Made by a program: the position numbers and the translations under genes
The notes under the pieces: generated by a model
Databases searched by the model: none
What the model was told of the DNA's origin: nothing
Seen by the model: the letters and a program-made list of their open reading frames with translations, nothing else
Origin: Galbitalea sp. SE-J8
Lineage (GTDB): Bacteria > Actinomycetota > Actinomycetes > Actinomycetales > Microbacteriaceae
Length of the DNA: 64,000 bases
NCBI RefSeq assembly: GCF_030345695.1
Contig: NZ_JAUASV010000012.1
Span: forward strand, 29,570 to 93,569
Direction: 5' to 3'
Part shown: piece by piece, positions 45,245 to 54,947 of the stretch
Layout: every line of letters starts with the position of its first letter
How positions within the stretch are numbered: the stretch's first letter is position 1

Positions 45245-46594
45245 ATGAGCCCCTCCACGCCGAGCGCGCCCGGACTGCGCAGCGGTGTCACGCCGCTCGC
45301 CGTGCGGATGCGCCCGCGCACCCTCGACGAGGTCGCCGGTCAGACGCACCTGCTCGGACCGGGATCGCCCCTGATGGCGCTCGCGGGCGATCGCACGGGG
45401 GAGCGCGGCGCGACCTCCGTCATCCTGTGGGGTCCGCCCGGCACCGGCAAGACGACGCTCGCGAAGCTCATCGCCTCGACGTCGGGTCGCGCCTTCGTCG
45501 AGCTGTCCGCCGTGACCGCCGGCGTCAAGGACGTGCGGGAGGTGATGGAGAAGGCGCTCGCCCAGCGCGACCTCTACGGGCTCTCGACCGTGCTGTTCCT
45601 CGACGAGATCCACCGCTTCACGAAGGCCCAGCAGGACGCCCTGCTGCCCGGCGTCGAGAACGGCTGGGTCATCCTCGTGGCCGCGACCACCGAGAACCCG
45701 TCGTTCTCGGTCATCTCCCCGCTGCTGTCCCGCTCCCTGTTGCTCACGCTGCAGATCCTGGACGACGACGACCTGCGCTCGCTCGTCGACCGCGCCGTCG
45801 CCGACGAGCGCGGGCTGAACGGCGCCGTGACGCTCGCGGACGACGCGCGCGACGCGATCGTGCAGCTCGCCTCGGGGGATGCGCGGCGCGCGCTCACGGC
45901 GCTCGAGGCGACCGCGACGGCCGCTCTGGCATCCGCGCCCGAGCACGCGGACACGCCGCCCGTCGTCACCGCGGAGCTCGTCGCGACGGCCGTCGACCGC
46001 GCGCTGCTGCGCTACGACCGGCAGGGCGACGAGCACTACGACGTGATCAGCGCGTTCATCAAGTCGATCCGCGGCTCCGACGCCGACGCCGCACTGCACT
46101 GGCTCGCGCGCATGATCGAGGCGGGGGAGGACCCCCGCTTCATCGCCCGGCGGATCATGGTGAGCGCCGCCGAGGACATCGGCATGGCCGACCCGCAGGC
46201 GCTCGTCGTCGCGGTCGCCGCCGCCGACACCGTGCAGTACATCGGCATGCCCGAGGGGCGCATCCCGCTCGCCGAGGCCGTCGTCTACCTCGCGACCGCG
46301 CCCAAGTCGAACGCCGCCTACCTCGGCATCGACCGGGCGATCGCGGATGTGCGGGCCGGCAAGGCGGGACCCGTGCCGAAGCATCTGCGCGACGCCCACT
46401 ACGCGGGCGCGAAGCGGCTCGGCCACGGCAAGGGCTACGTCTACCCGCACGACACGGAGCTCGGGGTGGCGCCTCAGCAGTACCTGCCGAACGCGCTCAA
46501 GGACGCCAGCTACTACGAGCCCACCGAGCACGGCAACGAGCGCGACGTGAAGGCGCGCTGGGAGAGGCTCAAGCGCATCATCCGCGGCTCGTGA
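45245..46594 (+). CDS. rarA: Replication-associated recombination protein A (RarA/MgsA)
   Basis: A 449-residue AAA+ ATPase acting at stalled forks. Walker A is [20 protein letters not shown] near residue 60, Walker [11 protein letters not shown] near 117, sensor 1 [11 protein letters not shown] near 147, and the C-terminal tetramerisation/MgsA domain includes [20 protein letters not shown] near 260 and [12 protein letters not shown] near 416. Located between the PPIase and rpsD/alaS, the usual actinobacterial place. TAGCAT at 45230-45235 is a -10 candidate. Confidence 0.95.
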   Translation: MSPSTPSAPGLRSGVTPLAVRMRPRTLDEVAGQTHLLGPGSPLMALAGDRTGERGATSVILWGPPGTGKTTLAKLIASTSGRAFVELSAVTAGVKDVREVMEKALAQRDLYGLSTVLFLDEIHRFTKAQQDALLPGVENGWVILVAATTENPSFSVISPLLSRSLLLTLQILDDDDLRSLVDRAVADERGLNGAVTLADDARDAIVQLASGDARRALTALEATATAALASAPEHADTPPVVTAELVATAVDRALLRYDRQGDEHYDVISAFIKSIRGSDADAALHWLARMIEAGEDPRFIARRIMVSAAEDIGMADPQALVVAVAAADTVQYIGMPEGRIPLAEAVVYLATAPKSNAAYLGIDRAIADVRAGKAGPVPKHLRDAHYAGAKRLGHGKGYVYPHDTELGVAPQQYLPNALKDASYYEPTEHGNERDVKARWERLKRIIRGS

Positions 46595-46630
46595 CCCGGC
46601 CGGCGGGTGGGACCGCCGCATCCGTTCTGG

Positions 46631-46777
46631 TAGGGTTGTCCGGTTCGGTTTGAGCCGGACACCTCTCCCACGCGAAAGCCTCCCCGGCGCGCCCCGACGT
46701 GCGCGCCGATTCCGTGAGGCGGCGAGGGGTACGTCCGTGAGCCGCGAGAGACGCGGCCATGTCGGAAGGACATCTCC
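46631..46777 (+). promoter_or_regulatory. rpsD promoter and leader
   Basis: A -10-like TAGGGT (46631-46636) is followed by a small hairpin (GTCCGG/CCGGAC arms around 46638-46660) and about 115 more bases before the ATG, with GGAAGGA as ribosome site. The long structured leader might be an S4 autoregulatory target as in other bacteria, but no S4-binding pseudoknot could be established by eye. Confidence 0.45.
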
Positions 46778-47407
46778 ATGCCCACGAAGTCCCAGGACCG
46801 CCGCAAGGTCCGTCTCAGCCGCGCCCTCGGCATCGCCCTCACCCCGAAGGCGGCCAAGTACCTCGAGAAGCGCCCGTACGCTCCGGGCGAGCACGGCCGC
46901 ACGAAGCGCCGCCAGGACAGCGACTACGCCGTCCGCCTGCGCGAGAAGCAGCGTCTGCGCGAGCAGTACGGCATCCGCGAGAAGCAGCTGCGCATCCAGT
47001 TCGAGGAGGCGCGTCGCACCGCCGGCCTGACCGGTGAGAACCTCGTCGAGCAGCTCGAGCAGCGCCTCGACGCCCTCGTGCTCCGTGCCGGCTTCGCCCG
47101 CACGACCGCGCAGGCCCGCCAGTTCGTCGTGCACCGCCACATCCTCGTCGACGGCAAGATCGTCGACCGCCCGTCGTTCCGCGTGAAGCCGGGCCAGCTC
47201 ATCCACGTCAAGGCCGCGAGCGAGGGCACCGAGCCCTTCCAGGTCGCGGCCGCCGGCGGCCACGCCGACGTGCTCCCGCCCGTGCCGGGCTACCTCGAGG
47301 TCGAGCTCTCCACGCTGCAGGCGCGCCTCGTGCGCCGCCCGAAGCGCGCCGAGGTGCCGATCACGTGCGAGGTCCAGCTCGTCGTCGAGTACTACGCCGC
47401 TCGCTGA
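46778..47407 (+). CDS. rpsD: 30S ribosomal protein S4 (zinc-free form)
   Basis: A 209-residue primary rRNA-binding protein of the small subunit. The N-terminal region lacks the four-Cys zinc module of C+ S4 proteins, so this is the C- form (MPTKSQDRRKVRLSRALGIA). The S4 RNA-binding domain follows with LEQRLDALVLRAGFARTTAQ near 92 and ARQFVVHRHILVDGKIVDRP. It is transcribed alone with its own terminator, not within the alpha operon with rpsK and rpoA. Confidence 0.97.
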   Translation: MPTKSQDRRKVRLSRALGIALTPKAAKYLEKRPYAPGEHGRTKRRQDSDYAVRLREKQRLREQYGIREKQLRIQFEEARRTAGLTGENLVEQLEQRLDALVLRAGFARTTAQARQFVVHRHILVDGKIVDRPSFRVKPGQLIHVKAASEGTEPFQVAAAGGHADVLPPVPGYLEVELSTLQARLVRRPKRAEVPITCEVQLVVEYYAAR

Positions 47408-47421
47408 TCCAGCGCGTTCGG

Positions 47422-47456
47422 CGGAGGGGGTCGGTCCAGCGGACCGGCCCCCTCCG
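47422..47456 (+). terminator. Terminator of rpsD
   Basis: A 16-base stem (arms 47422-47437 and 47441-47456) with one G-T pair and a three-base AGC loop, 15 bases after the rpsD stop. No T run. Confidence 0.85.
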
Positions 47457-47525
47457 TCGTACCCGGGCGATGGGCGCTGGGTAGAGTGGGAGGCCCGTCC
47501 TCGACAGCAAGATCTGGAGCAAGCC

Positions 47526-47753
47526 ATGAAGAACGTGCTCGTGTTCGTCCTCGGCGCCACCGCCGGTTTCGTGGCCGCCCACTTCGTCTCGCGCACACCA
47601 CAGGGCAAGCAGTTCCTCGACGAGGTCGACGCCCGCGTCTCGGAGTTCGTCGACGCGGTCGTCGACGGCTACAAGGTGCGCGAGGCCGAGCTCAAGTCCA
47701 CCATCGCCGAGGCCCAGGACGTCATCGCCGACGCGGCGAACCGCGGCGACTGA
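47526..47753 (+). CDS. Small membrane-anchored hypothetical protein
   Basis: A 75-residue protein with an N-terminal hydrophobic segment (residues 3-21, VLVFVLGATAGFVAAHFVS) and an amphipathic, acidic helix to the end (ELKSTIAEAQDVIADAA). It resembles short YtxH-like proteins. Small genes of this kind are found between rpsD and alaS in related genomes; function unknown. ATG at 47526 with a weak GGAGC site. Confidence 0.7.
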   Translation: MKNVLVFVLGATAGFVAAHFVSRTPQGKQFLDEVDARVSEFVDAVVDGYKVREAELKSTIAEAQDVIADAANRGD

Positions 47754-47773
47754 TCCGCGACCGGCCGTACCAA

Positions 47774-47794
47774 CGGATGCCTCGCCGGCATCCG
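47774..47794 (+). terminator. Short hairpin before alaS
   Basis: An 8-base perfect stem (47774-47781 and 47787-47794) with a five-base loop and CTCTTC after it, 21 bases past the small gene and 25 bases before alaS. Could be a weak terminator or leader hairpin. Confidence 0.45.
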
Positions 47795-47819
47795 CTCTTC
47801 GTCACGATTTCAGGAACGC

Positions 47820-50486
47820 ATGCAGACCGCAGACATCCAGCGCCGCTGGCTCACCTACTTCGGGGACCGCGGTCACACCGTGGTGCCCTCCGCGTCGCTC
47901 GTCAGCGATGACCCGACGCTGCTGTTCACGGTCGCCGGCATGGTGCCGTTCATCCCGTACCTGACGGGCGTCGTGCCCGCTCCGTACCCGCGCGCGACGA
48001 GCGTGCAGAAGTGCATCCGCACCCTCGACATCGAGGAGGTCGGCAAGACGCCGCGGCACGGCACGTTCTTCCAGATGAACGGCAACTTCAGCTTCGGCGA
48101 CTACTTCAAGGAGCAGGCGATCGAGTTCGCCTGGGAGCTGCTGACCACGAGCGAGTCCGATGGCGGCCTCGGCTTCGACGAGCGCGACCTGTGGGTGACC
48201 GTCTACCGGGACGACGAGGACGCCATCCGGTTCTGGAAGAAGACCGCGGGCCTGCCCGACGAGCGCATCCAGCGGCTCGGCATGGACACGAACTACTGGT
48301 CGACGGGCGTGCCGGGACCGGCCGGCCCGTGCTCGGAGATCTTCTTCGACCGCGGCCCCGCCTACGGCGTCGACGGGGGCCCGGCGACGGATGACGACCG
48401 CTACGTCGAGATCTGGAACCTCGTCTTCATGCAGTACCTGCGCGGCGAGGGCACCGGCAAGAAGGAGTTCCCCATCCTCGGGGAGCTGCCGAAGAAGAAC
48501 ATCGACACCGGCATGGGCATGGAGCGCGTCGCCTTCCTCAAGCAGGGCGTCGAGAACATGTACGAGATCGACCAGGTGCGGCCCGTGCTCGACCGCGCCG
48601 CCGAGCTCTCCGGCAAGCGCTACGGCGCCGACCACGACGACGACGTGCGGATGCGCGTCATCGCCGACCACATCCGCTCGAGCCTCATGCTCATGTCGGA
48701 CGGCGTCGCGCCGTCCAACGAGGGCCGCGGCTACATCCTGCGCCGCCTGCTGCGCCGCTCGATCCGCGCGATGCGCCTGCTCGGCGTCGACGCGCCGAGC
48801 TTCGGGGAGCTGTTCCCCGCGTCGCGCGACGCGATGAAGGCGGCCTACCCCGAGGTCGCGACCGAGTACGACCGCATCGCGCGGCTCTCGCTCGCGGAGG
48901 AGGAGACCTTCCTCGCGACGCTCGACAAGGGCACCACGATCCTCGACCTCGCCGTCACGAGGGCGAAGGACGCCGGCGCGCCCGAGATCCCGAGCGACAC
49001 CGCGTTCCTGCTGCACGACACCTTCGGCTTCCCGATCGACCTGACCCTCGAGATGGCCGAGGAGGCCGGGCTCTCGGTCGACCGCGGCGCGTTCGACGCG
49101 CTCATGCACGAGCAGCGCGCGCGGGCGAAGGCGGATGCCAAGGCCAAGAAGGGCCGGATCGCCGACCTGAGCGTGTACGGCGACTTCCGCGCGCTCGGCG
49201 AGACGGTGTTCACCGGCTACGACTACCTGACCACCGAGACGACCGTGCTCGGGCTGCTCAAGGACGGCGTGAGCGTCGCCCACGCGGGCGCGGGCGACAT
49301 CGTGGAGGTCATCCTCGCCGAGACCTCGCTGTACGCCGAGTCCGGTGGCCAGGACGCCGACGCCGGCACGATCGTCGGCAGTGGCTTCGAGCTCGAGGTG
49401 CTCGACGTGCAGAAGCCGGTCAAGGGCCTCGTCAGCCACACCGTGCAGGTGACGAACGGCGAGGTGAGCGTGGGCTCGCCCGCGACGACGCTCGTCGACC
49501 CGGACTACCGCCGCGGCGCGACCCAGGCGCACTCCGCGACGCACCTCGTCCACGCGGCGCTGCGCCAGATCCTCGGACCGGAGGCGCACCAGGCCGGCTC
49601 GTACAACAAGGCCGGCTACATGCGCCTCGACTTCAACTGGAGTCAGGCGCTCAGCCCGGCCACGAAGTCGGAGATCGAGGACCTCGCGAACAGCAAGGTG
49701 CGCGACGACCTCGAGGTCACGACGCGCCTGATGAGCCTCGACGAGGCGAAGGCGCTCGGCGCCATGGCGCTGTTCGGCGAGAAGTACGGCGACACCGTTC
49801 GCGTCGTCGAGATCGGCGGGCCGTGGTCGCTCGAGCTGTGCGCGGGCACGCACGTCGGCTCGTCGAGCGAGATCGGCCTCATCAACCTCGTCGGCGAGTC
49901 GAGCGTCGGCTCGTCCAACCGCCGCGTCGAGGCGCTCGTCGGGCGCGAGGCGTTCGCCGACCTCGCGGTCGAGCGCGCCATCGTCTCCGAGCTCACGAGC
50001 AATCTCAAGGCGCCGCGCGGCGAGGTCGTGGACCGCGTCGCGGGCCTGCTCGCCGACCTCAAGGACGCGCAGAAGAGGATCGCCGCGTTCGAGTCCGCGG
50101 CCCTCGCCGAGCGCGTGCCGGCGATCGCCGCGAACGCGAGGCCCGCGGGAGCGGTGAGCCTCGTCGCCGAGAACGTCGGCACGCTCGCGAGCGCGGACGA
50201 CGTGCGCTTGCTCGTCACGAGCGTGCGCGAGCGCCTCGGAACGGATGCCGTGGTCGTCGCCCTCGCCGCGGAGGCGGCCGGCAAGCCCACCGTCATCGTC
50301 GCGACCAACGAGGCCGCGCGTGCGACGGGCGCGAAGGCCGGCGCGCTCGCGAAGCTCGCGGCGGGCGTGCTCGGCGGCGGCGGCGGCGGACGCGACGACC
50401 TCGCCCAGGGCGGGGGCACGGATGCCGCGGCCATCGGACGCGCGCTCGAGGCCATCGAGGCCGAGATCGCGGGAGCGGCGCGCTGA
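47820..50486 (+). CDS. alaS: Alanyl-tRNA synthetase
   Basis: An 888-residue class II synthetase. The catalytic core (FTVAGMVPFIPYLTGVVPAP near 38, then NGNFSFGDYFKEQAIEFAWE near 90) is followed by the tRNA-recognition helices, the editing domain with HSATHLVHAALR near 570 and CAGTHVGSSSEIG near 678 (metal-binding His and Cys), and a C-terminal C-Ala region rich in Gly near 860. It heads the conserved run alaS-ruvX-mltG-aroE. The stop codon overlaps the proposed CTG start of ruvX. Confidence 0.97.
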   Translation: MQTADIQRRWLTYFGDRGHTVVPSASLVSDDPTLLFTVAGMVPFIPYLTGVVPAPYPRATSVQKCIRTLDIEEVGKTPRHGTFFQMNGNFSFGDYFKEQAIEFAWELLTTSESDGGLGFDERDLWVTVYRDDEDAIRFWKKTAGLPDERIQRLGMDTNYWSTGVPGPAGPCSEIFFDRGPAYGVDGGPATDDDRYVEIWNLVFMQYLRGEGTGKKEFPILGELPKKNIDTGMGMERVAFLKQGVENMYEIDQVRPVLDRAAELSGKRYGADHDDDVRMRVIADHIRSSLMLMSDGVAPSNEGRGYILRRLLRRSIRAMRLLGVDAPSFGELFPASRDAMKAAYPEVATEYDRIARLSLAEEETFLATLDKGTTILDLAVTRAKDAGAPEIPSDTAFLLHDTFGFPIDLTLEMAEEAGLSVDRGAFDALMHEQRARAKADAKAKKGRIADLSVYGDFRALGETVFTGYDYLTTETTVLGLLKDGVSVAHAGAGDIVEVILAETSLYAESGGQDADAGTIVGSGFELEVLDVQKPVKGLVSHTVQVTNGEVSVGSPATTLVDPDYRRGATQAHSATHLVHAALRQILGPEAHQAGSYNKAGYMRLDFNWSQALSPATKSEIEDLANSKVRDDLEVTTRLMSLDEAKALGAMALFGEKYGDTVRVVEIGGPWSLELCAGTHVGSSSEIGLINLVGESSVGSSNRRVEALVGREAFADLAVERAIVSELTSNLKAPRGEVVDRVAGLLADLKDAQKRIAAFESAALAERVPAIAANARPAGAVSLVAENVGTLASADDVRLLVTSVRERLGTDAVVVALAAEAAGKPTVIVATNEAARATGAKAGALAKLAAGVLGGGGGGRDDLAQGGGTDAAAIGRALEAIEAEIAGAAR

Positions 50487-51007
50487 GACGCGGCGTTCGG
50501 CTCGGCGTCGACGTCGGGCGGGCGCGGATCGGGGTCGCGCGGTGCGACCCCGACGGACTGCTCGCGACCCCGGTCGAGACCGTGCCCCGCGGCCGGGGCG
50601 ACGTCGACCGCATCCGTTCCCTCGCGACCGAGCACGGAGCGGTCGAGCTCATCGTCGGCCTGCCGCTGTCGCTCAGCGGCGCGGAGACGCCCTCGACGGA
50701 TGACGCGCGCGCGTTCGCCGCGCGGCTCGCGACCGCCGACGGGCCGGCCGTGCGCCTCGTGGACGAGCGCCTCTCGACGGTCACCGCGCAGGGCGCGATG
50801 CGGGCGGCCGGGCGCTCGACACGCTCGTCGCGCTCCGTGATCGACCAGGCGGCCGCGGTTGTAATCTTGCAGCACGCCCTCGACGCCGAGCGATCGAGCG
50901 GCCGCGCGCCCGGCACGATCGTCGCGGCGGCGGCGCGCGATCGCGGCGACGCGGCCGGGGCCTCGGCCACCGGCCCCCTCGACCCCGACGAAGGACCAGC
51001 GCGATGA
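50483..51007 (+). CDS. ruvX: Putative Holliday junction resolvase / pre-16S rRNA nuclease YqgF
   Basis: A 174-residue RNase H-fold nuclease (YqgF family, involved in 16S rRNA 5' maturation). Visible motifs: GVRLGVDVGRARIGVARCD at the N-terminus, IVGLPLSLSG near 58 and VRLVDERLSTVTAQGAMRAA near 90, with the Asp/Glu metal ligands intact. No ATG, GTG or TTG is available near the family start; the best start is CTG at 50483, overlapping the alaS stop (CTGA) with GGGAG seven bases upstream. The C-terminus overlaps the mltG start (ATGA). Confidence 0.85.
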   Translation: MRRGVRLGVDVGRARIGVARCDPDGLLATPVETVPRGRGDVDRIRSLATEHGAVELIVGLPLSLSGAETPSTDDARAFAARLATADGPAVRLVDERLSTVTAQGAMRAAGRSTRSSRSVIDQAAAVVILQHALDAERSSGRAPGTIVAAAARDRGDAAGASATGPLDPDEGPAR

Positions 51008-52353
51008 CGAACGAACCGTCGTGGGACGAGATCTTCGCGAAACGACCGACACCCCCGGCCGGCGCGACGGCATCGCCCGCGGCCGGCTCGCCGGCGGAGC
51101 CCGGGGCGGCGTCGCCCGTGGCTCCCGTGGCGCCGTCGCCCGTGGCGCCCGGGCAGCCCGGGCAGCCGCTCACGCGTCGCGAGGCGCGCGCGCGCGCCGA
51201 GCAGGAGGAGCAGGCCGCGCGCGACGCCGCCGCGGCGCAGCGTCCGTCGACGTTCGCATCCGTCACCGGTGGCGGGGCGCCACCGCCCAAGCGGCGGCGG
51301 CGCACGGGCTGGATCGGGCTGCTCATCGTGCTGCTCGTGTTCGGCGGGGGCGCCTACGCCGCCTGGTCGCTGTTCGAGCCGCAGATCCGGGCACTGCTGG
51401 GCTGGCAGCTGCCGGAGGACTACGAGGGCAGCGGCACCGCGAAGACGGTCGACGTGGTGATCGCGAGCGGCGACACCGGCGTCGCCATCTCGCACACGCT
51501 CGCGAAGGCCGGCGTCACGATGACCCCGAAGGCGTTCTACGACCTGCTCGTCGCGACCGAGCCGGCGCCCACGTTCCAGCCCGGCACCTACCGGCTGCAC
51601 GCCCGGATGAGCGCCGCGGCCGCTCTCGCGGCGCTGCAGGACCCGGCCTCCCGCGTCGTCACGAAGGTGCTCATCACCGAGGGGCAGACCCTCCCGCAGC
51701 TGCTGCAGACCCTCGCCGACAAGACCGGAACGCCCCTCGCCGATCTGCAGGCGGCCTCCCAGGACCTCGCTGCCCTCGGCATCCCGGCCGGCGAGCCGAG
51801 CGCGGAGGGCTGGCTGTTCCCGGCGACCTACGAGTTCGATCCGGGAACCTCCGCCGCCGACATGCTCGGCCAGATGGCGCAGGTCATGCGGCGCACTCTC
51901 GACAAGGCCGGCGTCGCCGAGGCCGACCGGCACGACGTGCTCACGCTCGCGTCCATCATCCAGAAGGAGGGCGGCTCGACCGCCGACTTCTACAAGGTGG
52001 CCCGGGTGTTCCAGAACCGCCTCGACATCGGGATGCGGCTGCAGTCGGATGCCACCGTCGCCTACGGTGCGGGCAGTTCCAGGATCGCGACGACCGCCGC
52101 GCAGCGCGCCGACACGGCGAACCCCTACAACACGTACGCCCGGGACGGCCTGCCGGTCGGGCCGATCTCGGCGCCCGGAGCGGATGCGATCGACGCGGCG
52201 CTGCACCCGGCGGCGGGGGACTGGCTGTACTTCGTGCTCGTCGACGGCGAGACCGGCGAGACGGTGTTCTCGAAGACGGCCGCGGAGCACGAGACGGCCG
52301 TGAAGCAGTGGCAGGCCTGGATCCGGGACCACCCGGACTTCGACAACGGATGA
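51004..52353 (+). CDS. mltG: Endolytic murein transglycosylase MltG
   Basis: A 449-residue YceG-family enzyme that cuts nascent glycan strands and sets their length. A Pro/Ala-rich, charged cytoplasmic region (residues 1-98) precedes one membrane span (about 101-123), then a LysM-like region and the catalytic YceG domain. The catalytic Glu is in LASIIQKEGG near 323, and NPYNTYARDGLPVGPISAPG near 376 is the second signature. It overlaps ruvX and aroE by four bases each. Confidence 0.94.
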   Translation: MTNEPSWDEIFAKRPTPPAGATASPAAGSPAEPGAASPVAPVAPSPVAPGQPGQPLTRREARARAEQEEQAARDAAAAQRPSTFASVTGGGAPPPKRRRRTGWIGLLIVLLVFGGGAYAAWSLFEPQIRALLGWQLPEDYEGSGTAKTVDVVIASGDTGVAISHTLAKAGVTMTPKAFYDLLVATEPAPTFQPGTYRLHARMSAAAALAALQDPASRVVTKVLITEGQTLPQLLQTLADKTGTPLADLQAASQDLAALGIPAGEPSAEGWLFPATYEFDPGTSAADMLGQMAQVMRRTLDKAGVAEADRHDVLTLASIIQKEGGSTADFYKVARVFQNRLDIGMRLQSDATVAYGAGSSRIATTAAQRADTANPYNTYARDGLPVGPISAPGADAIDAALHPAAGDWLYFVLVDGETGETVFSKTAAEHETAVKQWQAWIRDHPDFDNG

Positions 52354-53171
52354 CCGCGCGACTCGCGGTGCTCGGCTCGCCGATCGGGCACTCCAGATCC
52401 CCGCTGCTGCACCGCGCCGCGTACGACGCGCTCGGGCTCGACTGGCGCTACGACGCGATCGAGGTGCGCGCCGGCGGCCTCGCGGAGTTCGTGGCGGGCC
52501 TCGACGGCTCCTGGCGCGGGCTCTCGCTCACCATGCCGCTCAAGCGCGAGGCGCGGCCGCTGCTCGACGCCATCGACGGGGTCGCCGAGCTCACCGGCGC
52601 CGTGAACACCGTCGTCATCGACGGCCGGAGGCGCTGGGGCTTCAACACGGACGTCGACGGAATCGTCCGCGCGTTCGCCCGGTCAGGGGTGAGCGCCCTC
52701 GACTCGGTCACGGTGCTCGGCGGGGGAGCGACCGCGGCATCCGTGCTCGTCGCCGCGCAGCGGCTCGGCGCGACCCGCGCCATCGTGCGCGTGCGCGACG
52801 CCACGCGGGCGGGCGACCTCGTGGCGCTCGGCGGACGACTCGGCGTGCCGGTCGCGCTCGCACCACTCGTCGCCGACGAGCACGCGCCGTCCGCGGTGGT
52901 CAGCACGCTCCCGGGCGGTGCCCCGCACGAGCTCGCGTTCGCGCCGGAGGTGCGCGCGGCATCCGTTCTCCTCGAGGTCGCCTACGACCCGTGGCCGAGC
53001 GCGCTCGCGGCGTCCTGGCTCGAGGTCGGCGGCACGGTCGTCGACGGGCTGGACATGCTCGTCGAGCAGGCGCTGCTGCAGGTGCGGGCGTTCGTCGACT
53101 GGACGCCGGAGAGCCCGCTGCCCGACGAGTCGCGCGTGCTGGCCGCGATGCGCGCGTCCGTCGCGCGCTGA
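52350..53171 (+). CDS. aroE: Shikimate dehydrogenase
   Basis: A 273-residue enzyme reducing 3-dehydroshikimate with NADPH. Substrate-site residues lie in [20 protein letters not shown] near 8 and [13 protein letters not shown] near 60 with the catalytic Lys; [11 protein letters not shown] near 99 and [20 protein letters not shown] near 120 form the cofactor site, where the middle glycine of GxGxxxxx is GGGAT. ATG start inside the mltG stop. First gene of the aro block. Confidence 0.93.
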   Translation: MTARLAVLGSPIGHSRSPLLHRAAYDALGLDWRYDAIEVRAGGLAEFVAGLDGSWRGLSLTMPLKREARPLLDAIDGVAELTGAVNTVVIDGRRRWGFNTDVDGIVRAFARSGVSALDSVTVLGGGATAASVLVAAQRLGATRAIVRVRDATRAGDLVALGGRLGVPVALAPLVADEHAPSAVVSTLPGGAPHELAFAPEVRAASVLLEVAYDPWPSALAASWLEVGGTVVDGLDMLVEQALLQVRAFVDWTPESPLPDESRVLAAMRASVAR

Positions 53172-53180
53172 GCCGTCTGT

Positions 53181-53186
53181 CAGAAT
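53181..53186 (+). promoter_or_regulatory. -10-like hexamer before aroC
   Basis: CAGAAT ends 7 bases before the ATG of aroC in the 22-base gap after aroE. It would allow leaderless transcription of aroC-aroK-aroB independent of mltG-aroE. Confidence 0.35.
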
Positions 53187-53193
53187 CGAACCC

Positions 53194-54438
53194 ATGCTCC
53201 GCTGGTTGACCGCTGGGGAATCCCACGGCCCTGAACTCGTCGCGATCCTCGAGGGCCTTCCCGCGGGGGTTCCCGTGCTGCCCGACGACATCCGGGCCGA
53301 CCTCACGCGTCGCTCGCTCGGCTACGGCCGCGGGGCGCGGATGCGGTTCGAGCAGGACGAGCTCTCGATCTCGGGCGGCATCCGGTTCGGTGAGACCACC
53401 GGCGCCCCCGTCGCGCTGCGCATCGGCAACACCGAGTGGCCGCGCTGGGTCGACGTGATGAGCGCGACGCCGGTGGACCGCTCGACGCTGCCCGCGGGGC
53501 GCGGTGCGCCGCTCACCCGGCCGCGCCCCGGCCACGCCGACCTCGTCGGCATGCAGAAGTACGGCTTCGACGAGGCGCGCAACATCCTGGAGCGGGCGAG
53601 CGCGCGCGAGACCGCGGCACGCGTCGCCCTCGGTGCCGTCGCCCGCCGGTTCCTCGGCGAGCTCGGCATCCGTCTCGTCTCGCACACCCTGTCGATCGAG
53701 ACCGTGCGCGTGCCCGAGGGCGCGGCGCTGCCGACGCCCGACGACGTGGCGGTGCTCGACGCCGATCCGCTGCGCTGCTTCGACCCGGCGACGAGCGAGG
53801 CCATGGTGGCCCGCATCGACCGCGCGCACGACGACGGCGACACGCTCGGCGGCGTCGTCGAGGTGCTCGCGTACGGTCTGCCGCCGGGACTCGGCAGCCA
53901 CGTGCAGTGGGACCGACGGCTGGATGCCCGGCTCGCCCAGGCGATCATGTCGATCCAGGCGATCAAGGGCGTCGAGGTCGGCGACGGCTTCGAGACGACC
54001 CGCCGACCGGGCTCCGGGGCGCACGACGAGATGGTGCCGGGCATCCTCCGGCTTTCCGACCGGGCCGGCGGCACGGAGGGCGGCATGTCGACGGGAACGG
54101 TGCTGCGCGTGCGCGCGGGCATGAAGCCCATCGCGACCGTGCCGCACGCCCTGCGCACGGTCGACGTCGCCACCGGCCAGGCCGCCCGCGCGCACCACCA
54201 GCGCTCCGACGTGTGCGCCGTGCCGGCCGCGGGCGTCGTCGCGGAGGCGATGGTCGCGCTCGTGCTCGCCGAGGTCGTGCTCGAGAAGTTCGGGGGCGAC
54301 TCGGTCGCCGAGACGGCCCGCAACCTGCGCGCATACCTCGCGGCGATCCCCGAGCCGCTGCGCACGGAGTCGACGGGCACGGGGTCGACGGGCACGGGGT
54401 CGGCGGGCACGGGGTCGGCGGGCACGGGATCGCTGTGA
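53194..54438 (+). CDS. aroC: Chorismate synthase
   Basis: A 414-residue FMN-dependent enzyme that converts EPSP to chorismate, the last common step. Signatures: [20 protein letters not shown] near 8, [20 protein letters not shown] near 43, [20 protein letters not shown] near 111 and [13 protein letters not shown] near 132, with [17 protein letters not shown] near 337. The enzyme proper ends around residue 390; a Ser-Thr-Gly-rich tail encoded by a 15-base tandem repeat follows and is not part of the fold. Confidence 0.96.
   Translation: MLRWLTAGESHGPELVAILEGLPAGVPVLPDDIRADLTRRSLGYGRGARMRFEQDELSISGGIRFGETTGAPVALRIGNTEWPRWVDVMSATPVDRSTLPAGRGAPLTRPRPGHADLVGMQKYGFDEARNILERASARETAARVALGAVARRFLGELGIRLVSHTLSIETVRVPEGAALPTPDDVAVLDADPLRCFDPATSEAMVARIDRAHDDGDTLGGVVEVLAYGLPPGLGSHVQWDRRLDARLAQAIMSIQAIKGVEVGDGFETTRRPGSGAHDEMVPGILRLSDRAGGTEGGMSTGTVLRVRAGMKPIATVPHALRTVDVATGQAARAHHQRSDVCAVPAAGVVAEAMVALVLAEVVLEKFGGDSVAETARNLRAYLAAIPEPLRTESTGTGSTGTGSAGTGSAGTGSL
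54370..54429 (+). repeat. 15-bp in-frame tandem repeat in the aroC tail, four copies
   Basis: Units 54370-54384, 54385-54399, 54400-54414 and 54415-54429 with consensus TCGRCGGGCACGGGG, each coding for five residues, S-T/A-G-T-G. It is immediately followed by the aroC stop and aroK start, so expansion changes only tail length. Slippage-prone. Confidence 0.85.
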
Positions 54439-54947
54439 CGGACGCGGTCGCGCCACTCGTCGTGCTCATCGGGCCGATGGGCGCCGGCAAGACGCGCGTC
54501 GGCAAGCGCATCGCGCGTCTGCTCGGCGTCGACTTCGTCGACACCGATCGCGCGGTCGTTCTCGAGCACGGGCCGATCCCGGAGCTGTTCGCGGCCGTGG
54601 GCGAGGCGGGTTTCCGCGCCCTGGAGCGCGCCGCCGTCGCCGACGCGTTCGCGCGGCGCGCCGTCGTGTCGCTCGGGGGCGGCGCTGTGCTCGACGAGCG
54701 GACGCAGCGCGAGCTTGCCGAGCTGCCGGTCGTGCTGCTCACCATCTCGGAGGAGGCGGTCGCGGTGCGCCTGGGCTCGGACAGCCGTCCGCTGCTGACC
54801 GAGGGCGTCGCCTCCTGGCGGCGCATCTACGCCGAGCGGCGCCCGCTGTACGAGCGGCTCGCCCGCCATACGGTGGACACGTCGCGCCGGCCCATCGAGC
54901 ACATCGCCCGAGAGATCGCCGACTGGGCGAAGGAGCAGAACGCATGA
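54435..54947 (+). CDS. aroK: Shikimate kinase
   Basis: A 170-residue P-loop kinase phosphorylating shikimate. Walker A is [19 protein letters not shown] near 14, the shikimate-binding Asp is in [10 protein letters not shown] near 36, the GGG motif is in [11 protein letters not shown] near 79, and the LID Arg is in [10 protein letters not shown] near 118. GTG start overlapping the aroC stop; the stop overlaps aroB (ATGA). It is annotated on its own frame; the fusion-like arrangement is only overlap. Confidence 0.94.
   Translation: MTDAVAPLVVLIGPMGAGKTRVGKRIARLLGVDFVDTDRAVVLEHGPIPELFAAVGEAGFRALERAAVADAFARRAVVSLGGGAVLDERTQRELAELPVVLLTISEEAVAVRLGSDSRPLLTEGVASWRRIYAERRPLYERLARHTVDTSRRPIEHIAREIADWAKEQNA

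Noticed and set aside
46637..46777. A riboswitch or S4-binding pseudoknot in the rpsD leader
   Set aside because: Only a small hairpin is evident by eye; no known leader consensus could be matched without folding or covariance tools.
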